Below, piece by piece: positions 5,838 through 8,616 of a DNA stretch of 8,616 nt. The notes below the pieces were generated by a model. That model had not been told where the DNA came from and did not search any database. It saw only the letters and a list, made by a program, of their open reading frames with translations. Each line of letters opens with the position of its first letter. Position 1 is the first letter of the stretch. Both the position numbers and the translations under genes were made by a program. The DNA is from a bacterium (GTDB lineage: Bacteria > BMS3Abin14), in assembly GCA_020352595.1 (NCBI GenBank), contig CP070682.1, positions 1,341,993 through 1,350,608 of the forward strand. Direction: 5' to 3'.

Positions 5838-6603
5838 CGGAGAAGAATCTCCTGGGCAGAAAAGTCTGCAGGGCCTCGTTGACCTTTTCCACGTTCACGC
5901 GGGTGTTCAGGCAGGGCCCCTCGGGACGGTCGATGAGCACGCCGATGACCGGGATCGGGTATGTCTCGACGATGCCGCTGGCAAGGTCCCGCTCACAGGC
6001 CACGCCCACGATGAGTTCGGGCCGGGTCTCGATGACCACGCGCCTGGCGAGTGTGCCCCCTGTGGCCACGGTCATCTCCACACCGAACCGGTCGGCAATG
6101 CGCGTGAGCTGGTCGAAGTCGCATTTGCCGCACTGACGGCAGTTGTTGACGTTGACGGTTATCCTGTAGGGGCAGACATCCCTCTGCACGCAGTGCGGCA
6201 TCAGGACCAGGATGCGCTTGGGAGGTGCCTTGAAGGAGCTGGACCGAACCATCTCGTTGTTGATCTCGATGAAGGACCGGCGGATGTCGTCCTTGGGGAT
6301 GCCGGCCAGGCGCCCCAGGGCCGTGATAACGGGCAGAAGATAGCGGATGATGACCCCCCGGAACCGCCTCGCTCCGGGCACCTCCCGCCCGAGGAGGATG
6401 ATGGCCACGAGAAAGAGGATGCCGAGGGAGAAGAGGACCAGGATGCCCCCAAAGATCCAGGCGGTGTACACGGAGAGGCTTCGGCCCAGGTTCTCGTATC
6501 CCCTCGCCGGGACGTACCAGAGCAGGAACAGACCCAGCGCCACCAGCGCCTCGAGGACGAGCAGGAGCCCGATAAAGAGTCTTTTGCGCGGCTTGATGCT
6601 CAT
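5803..6603 (-). CDS. DUF116 family membrane protein with conserved cysteines
   Basis: This 266-residue protein matches the DUF116 family, whose biochemical role is unknown. Two hydrophobic segments (about 9-31 and 46-71) form an N-terminal membrane hairpin. The soluble part carries a cysteine-rich core: HC (137-138), C144, then NCRQCGKC (154-161) with C155, C158 and C161, later ACERDL (202-207) with C203, and C231 near GPC. The CxxCxxC spacing suggests an Fe-S cluster or another metal site, an inference from spacing only. An in-frame ATG at 6603 is chosen: it has a weak GGA 6 nt upstream, whereas the earlier in-frame ATG at 6621 lies within a GGACC-type repeat and would add MDHGHD. The gene sits between fmt and rsmB, 139 nt after fmt and overlapping rsmB by 35 nt. 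This neighbourhood hints at a link to translation or rRNA modification but does not prove it. Confidence 0.87.
   Translation of the reverse strand: MSIKPRKRLFIGLLLVLEALVALGLFLLWYVPARGYENLGRSLSVYTAWIFGGILVLFSLGILFLVAIILLGREVPGARRFRGVIIRYLLPVITALGRLAGIPKDDIRRSFIEINNEMVRSSSFKAPPKRILVLMPHCVQRDVCPYRITVNVNNCRQCGKCDFDQLTRIADRFGVEMTVATGGTLARRVVIETRPELIVGVACERDLASGIVETYPIPVIGVLIDRPEGPCLNTRVNVEKVNEALQTFLPRRFFSGETHSGQTAAT
5839..5853 (-). promoter_or_regulatory. rsmB ribosome binding site inside a small hairpin
   Basis: On the minus strand AGGAG (5853-5849) is the only Shine-Dalgarno near the rsmB GTG. It falls in an inverted repeat GGAGA-TTCT-TCTCC (5852-5839) that ends 1 nt before the GTG. A five-bp stem with a four-base loop would hide the site until a ribosome translating the upstream gene opens it. 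Confidence 0.5.
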
Positions 6604-6608
6604 GTCGT

Positions 6609-6635
6609 GTCCGTGGTCCATGGTCCGGGGGTCCG
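6609..6635. repeat. Short GGTCC/GGACC repeat array before the DUF116 gene
   Basis: On the plus strand GTCC recurs at 6609, 6616, 6623 and 6631, that is with a 7-8 nt period (GTCCGTG, GTCCATG, GTCCGGGG, GTCCGGTG). A further related TCCGGGGG lies at about 6645. It forms part of the 139-nt fmt-DUF116 spacer and covers one potential start codon. The rest of that spacer is G/C-rich without a recognisable site. Confidence 0.45.
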
Positions 6636-6742
6636 GTGTGCAGATCCGGGGGCAGCATCATTGAGGATGGCCGCCCCTCCCCCTGGGGGCCTGCCGGCCT
6701 CGCTGCATACAGGGTGCGCCCCCTCGGGCCTGGGCGGGCGCC

Positions 6743-7672
6743 TCAATCTCCCCATAGATCCCCCTCGGCGACCCTGTGGCCGGCCAGGAACTCGGCCGGC
6801 TCCATGGTCCGCCTGCCCTCGGGCTTGAGGGCGGTCACGAGGAGGGTCCCCTGTCCGCATGCCACCTCGATCCCCTCGGGGCCCGCCGAGAGGACCTGGC
6901 CCGGGGCGATACCGTGCTTTCTCGTCGTGGCCCGGGCTCCCGTTATCAGGAGCCTCCCCCCTCGCGCGGTCGTGTATGTTCCCGGCCACGGGGAAAAGCC
7001 GCGGACCCTGTCGGCGAGGGCCGAAGCGTCCAGGGACCAGTCCATCTTACCATCCTCCTTGGTCAGCAGGGGAGCGTATGTGGCCCGCGCCGCGTCCTGG
7101 GGCACGGGCCTGAGCTCCCCCCTTTCCAGGGCCGGGAGAGCTTCCTCCAGAAGGTCGGCCCCCATGCGGGAGAGCCTCTCCCCCAGTTCGAGGGAGGTTT
7201 CCCGAGCTCCGATGGCCGTGCTCCGCTGCAGGAGGATGGGGCCGGTGTCCATGCCCTCGTCCATGAGCATGAGGGTCACCCCCGTCTCCCTGTGACCACG
7301 GGCGATGGCCCACTGGATGGGGGCCGCCCCCCGGAGTTCGGGCAGGAGCGAGGCGTGGACGTTGACGCACCCCAGCGCCGGTATGGCGAGGAGTTCGGGG
7401 GGCAGGATCTTCCCGTACGCCACCACCACCGCAACGTCCGGACCCATCTCCCTGATGCGGGCTGCGAACTCAGGGGTCCTGATGCTGGCAGGTGTCATGG
7501 GGCTCAGTCCCATCTCCTCGCACGCCTGGGCCACGGGTGACGGGGCGATCCTCAGGCCGCGCCCCCTTCCTCGCGGCGGCTGGGTCACCACCCCCACGAC
7601 CTGCCCGACCTTGGCCACCGCCCTCAGGGAGGGGACAGCCAGTTGGGGACTGCCCATGAACAGGATGCGCAC
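6743..7672 (-). CDS. fmt: Methionyl-tRNA formyltransferase
   Basis: Fmt formylates initiator Met-tRNA using 10-formyl-tetrahydrofolate, so that translation can begin with fMet. The 309 residues match the family length. The N-terminal formyltransferase domain begins MRILFMGSP and contains the GRGRGLRIAPSPV loop (35-47), the block CVNVHASLLPELRGAAPIQW (102-121) with catalytic Asn104 and His106, and MDEGMDTGP (137-145) with Asp142; these correspond to N108, H110 and D146 of the E. coli enzyme. The C-terminal OB-fold domain (about 205-305) shows KEDGKMDWS and RGFSPWPGT. The start is GTG at 7672, 4 nt after the def stop; only a weak AAAGG at 12 nt precedes it, so translation is probably coupled to def. 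The next gene, DUF116, follows after a 139-nt gap. Confidence 0.98.
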   Translation of the reverse strand: MRILFMGSPQLAVPSLRAVAKVGQVVGVVTQPPRGRGRGLRIAPSPVAQACEEMGLSPMTPASIRTPEFAARIREMGPDVAVVVAYGKILPPELLAIPALGCVNVHASLLPELRGAAPIQWAIARGHRETGVTLMLMDEGMDTGPILLQRSTAIGARETSLELGERLSRMGADLLEEALPALERGELRPVPQDAARATYAPLLTKEDGKMDWSLDASALADRVRGFSPWPGTYTTARGGRLLITGARATTRKHGIAPGQVLSAGPEGIEVACGQGTLLVTALKPEGRRTMEPAEFLAGHRVAEGDLWGD

Positions 7673-7676
7673 GGAT

Positions 7677-8180
7677 CTAGGTGGCCTTTCTCTTGCGGGC
7701 CTTTCGCCTGTAGAGATCCCTTTTGACGGAAGAGGCGTAGTCCACCAGGAGGCGTCCCTCCAGGTGGTCCATTTCGTGCTGGATGGCCACAGCGAAAAGG
7801 TCCTCGGCCACGAGGGACCTTTCGGCGCCCTCCAGGTCCTGGTAGCTCACCTCTATGACCCGGGCCCTTTCCACCTCAAGGGAGAACTCGGGCAGGCTGA
7901 GGCAGCCCTCCTCGAAAGCCGTGGTTTCGGATGAGCGGACGATGCGCGGATTCAGGAGAAAGGAGGGGTCCGGGCTCCCGAGGGCGCCGGCCACGTCCAC
8001 CACCACCAGCCGTATGCTGGCGCCCACCTGGGGCGCGGCCAGACCGATGCCCGGGGCGGCGTACATGGTCTCCAGCATGTCCTGGGCCAGCCTCCTGATC
8101 TGCTCCGTCCCCGGCTCGGCGTCCTGGCAGGTCCTGCGCAGCACGGGGTCCGGATATGTCCTTATGGGCAAGATCGCCAT
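7677..8180 (-). CDS. def: Peptide deformylase
   Basis: Def removes the N-formyl group from nascent proteins and is the functional partner of Fmt encoded next to it. The 167-residue protein has the three diagnostic motifs: GIGLAAPQVG (44-53), EEGCLSLP (90-97) with metal ligand Cys93, and QHEMDHLEG (134-142) with His135, Glu136 and His139. The C-terminus is basic (RRKARKRKAT). The ATG at 8180 is chosen because GGAG stands 5 nt upstream and MAILPIRTYPDPVLRR is the normal family beginning. In-frame upstream starts at 8231 or 8327 would add residues unlike the family, lack ribosome sites, and in the latter case cross a terminator-like hairpin. It appears to be the first gene of the def-fmt-DUF116-rsmB-PASTA unit, with its own promoter. 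Confidence 0.98.
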   Translation of the reverse strand: MAILPIRTYPDPVLRRTCQDAEPGTEQIRRLAQDMLETMYAAPGIGLAAPQVGASIRLVVVDVAGALGSPDPSFLLNPRIVRSSETTAFEEGCLSLPEFSLEVERARVIEVSYQDLEGAERSLVAEDLFAVAIQHEMDHLEGRLLVDYASSVKRDLYRRKARKRKAT

Positions 8181-8236
8181 GGTCTCTCCAGGGGACGGTC
8201 CTCCGCCCTTCGGAATGGTTCCTCCCCGCATGCAGC

Positions 8237-8267
8237 CCGTGAGGGCACGGTCCGGCAGAGGGGCCGG
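8237..8267 (-). promoter_or_regulatory. Two tandem hairpins in the def leader
   Basis: On the minus strand CCGGC-CCCTCT-GCCGG (8267-8252) and CCGTG-CCCT-CACGG (8250-8237) form two 5-bp GC stems one base apart. Together with the hairpin at 8277-8300 they make three consecutive stems in the def 5' leader. I cannot match them to a known riboswitch. GC-rich DNA forms such stems readily, so their importance is uncertain. Confidence 0.35.
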
Positions 8268-8300
8268 AAAATAAAAGGGAAGCCGCTTTTCAGGCTCCCC
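8268..8300 (-). terminator. Rho-independent terminator-like hairpin after priA
   Basis: On the minus strand GGGGAGCC (8300-8293) pairs with GGCTTCCC (8284-8277) over 8 bp with one G-U wobble, leaving an 8-base loop. It is followed immediately by TTTTATTTT (8276-8268). This is the clearest intrinsic terminator in the window. It lies about 50 nt after the priA stop, so it plausibly ends the priA transcript, but a promoter (8305-8332) sits just in front of it. Confidence 0.75.
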
Positions 8301-8304
8301 CACT

Positions 8305-8332
8305 ATCATAACCCACCGCCCACTCAAGTCAA
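8305..8332 (-). promoter_or_regulatory. Sigma70-type promoter for the def operon
   Basis: Minus-strand TTGACT (8332-8327) and TATGAT (8310-8305) each match five of six consensus bases and are 16 nt apart. The predicted start, around 8299-8297, falls in the G run that begins the terminator-like hairpin, giving a def leader of about 118 nt. The position between the priA stop and def is what one expects for the operon promoter. Confidence 0.65.
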
Positions 8333-8348
8333 CAAGGCCGTACCGCTC

Positions 8349-8615
8349 TCAGAGCAGCTGAACCGGGTCAATCCGCGTCGTCACCCTGATCCCGGCGGCA
8401 TCCATCCCCCTGGCAGCGGAAAGGGCGCTCGCCAGCAATGCGTGGTTTCGCGCCAGCACGAGGAGATGCCAGCGGTAGCGGTTGCGGATCCTGAGGAGGG
8501 GCGCAGGGGAGGGTCCGAGGATCCGTATGCCCTCCCTGACCGGGAGCCTGCCGGAAAGGGCCAGCGAGGCCTCCATCACCTTCCTCTCGGATGTCCCGTC
8601 CACGATGATCCCTCC
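8349..8615 (-). CDS. priA: Primosomal helicase PriA, C-terminal part only
   Basis: The last 88 codons of a gene that enters from the right edge are visible; the frame is open to the boundary. The sequence ILGPSPAPLLRIRNRYRWHLLV and the ending RIDPVQLL are the characteristic C-terminal domain of PriA (family pattern: LGPxPAPxxxxRxRYRWxLL, then a terminal DVDPxxxL). PriA is the 3'-5' helicase that reloads the replisome at stalled or broken forks. The helicase core and zinc-binding cysteines lie outside the window and cannot be checked. The gene ends at 8349 and is followed by a promoter and terminator, so it is probably a separate unit from def, although priA and def-fmt are neighbours in many bacteria. 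Confidence 0.87.
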   Translation of the reverse strand, partial: GGIIVDGTSERKVMEASLALSGRLPVREGIRILGPSPAPLLRIRNRYRWHLLVLARNHALLASALSAARGMDAAGIRVTTRIDPVQLL

Positions 8616-8616
8616 C

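Noticed and set aside
4782..5882. Long plus-strand open frame (366 codons) opposite rsmB
   Set aside because: Antisense shadow of rsmB; no recognisable motif, and composition typical of a GC-driven false frame.
5818..6828. Plus-strand open frame (336 codons) opposite DUF116 and running into fmt
   Set aside because: It crosses the end of one real gene, a spacer and part of another, and its translation is low-complexity Asp/Gly/Pro-rich.
8181..8327. N-terminal extension of peptide deformylase
   Set aside because: The extension would read through the hairpin and U tract, lacks family similarity and ribosome sites, while the ATG at 8180 has GGAG 5 nt upstream.

Overview
This is a GC-rich window (about two thirds G+C by eye) with bacterial gene density. 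It is dominated by a block of conserved housekeeping genes on the minus strand. Best guess for the source is a deltaproteobacterium-like organism (Desulfobacterota / Desulfuromonadales-type). This rests on the gene order def-fmt-DUF116-rsmB-PASTA protein-rpe, which I recall from Geobacter-like genomes, on ThyX as thymidylate synthase, and on degenerate CCGGA/GGACC-type spacer repeats. No 16S or other taxonomic marker is present, so the lineage is an inference.

Layout. From 2 to 475 on the plus strand is the 3' part of a TPR-protein gene that enters from the left edge. It converges on a minus-strand gene (566-1399) for a membrane-anchored SDH-family (ClpP/SppA-fold) serine protease; a strong hairpin lies between the two stop codons. 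All remaining genes are on the minus strand. In order of transcription (right to left) they are: the C-terminus of priA (cut by the right edge), def, fmt, a DUF116 membrane protein, rsmB, a three-PASTA-domain membrane protein, rpe and thyX.

How the genes fit together. def and fmt are the paired enzymes of N-formyl-methionine metabolism. RsmB methylates 16S rRNA. The def-fmt-rsmB grouping is widely conserved (also in E. coli). Spacing supports one core transcription unit: def and fmt are 4 nt apart, DUF116 and rsmB overlap by 35 nt, and rsmB and the PASTA gene share a 4-nt GTGA overlap. Wider gaps (about 140-175 nt) separate fmt from DUF116, PASTA from rpe, and rpe from thyX. A good sigma70-type promoter (TTGACT-N16-TATGAT) lies between priA and def and runs straight into a terminator-like hairpin, making this the most interesting regulatory spot in the window.

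There are no mobile elements, tRNAs, rRNAs or CRISPR arrays that I can see, and no stretch over 300 bases lacks a gene. I see no clear new multi-gene system. The items worth a second look are the promoter/hairpin leader of def, the possible Shine-Dalgarno-masking hairpin in front of rsmB, the uncharacterised DUF116 and kinase-free PASTA proteins, and the odd C-terminal tails of ThyX and Rpe.
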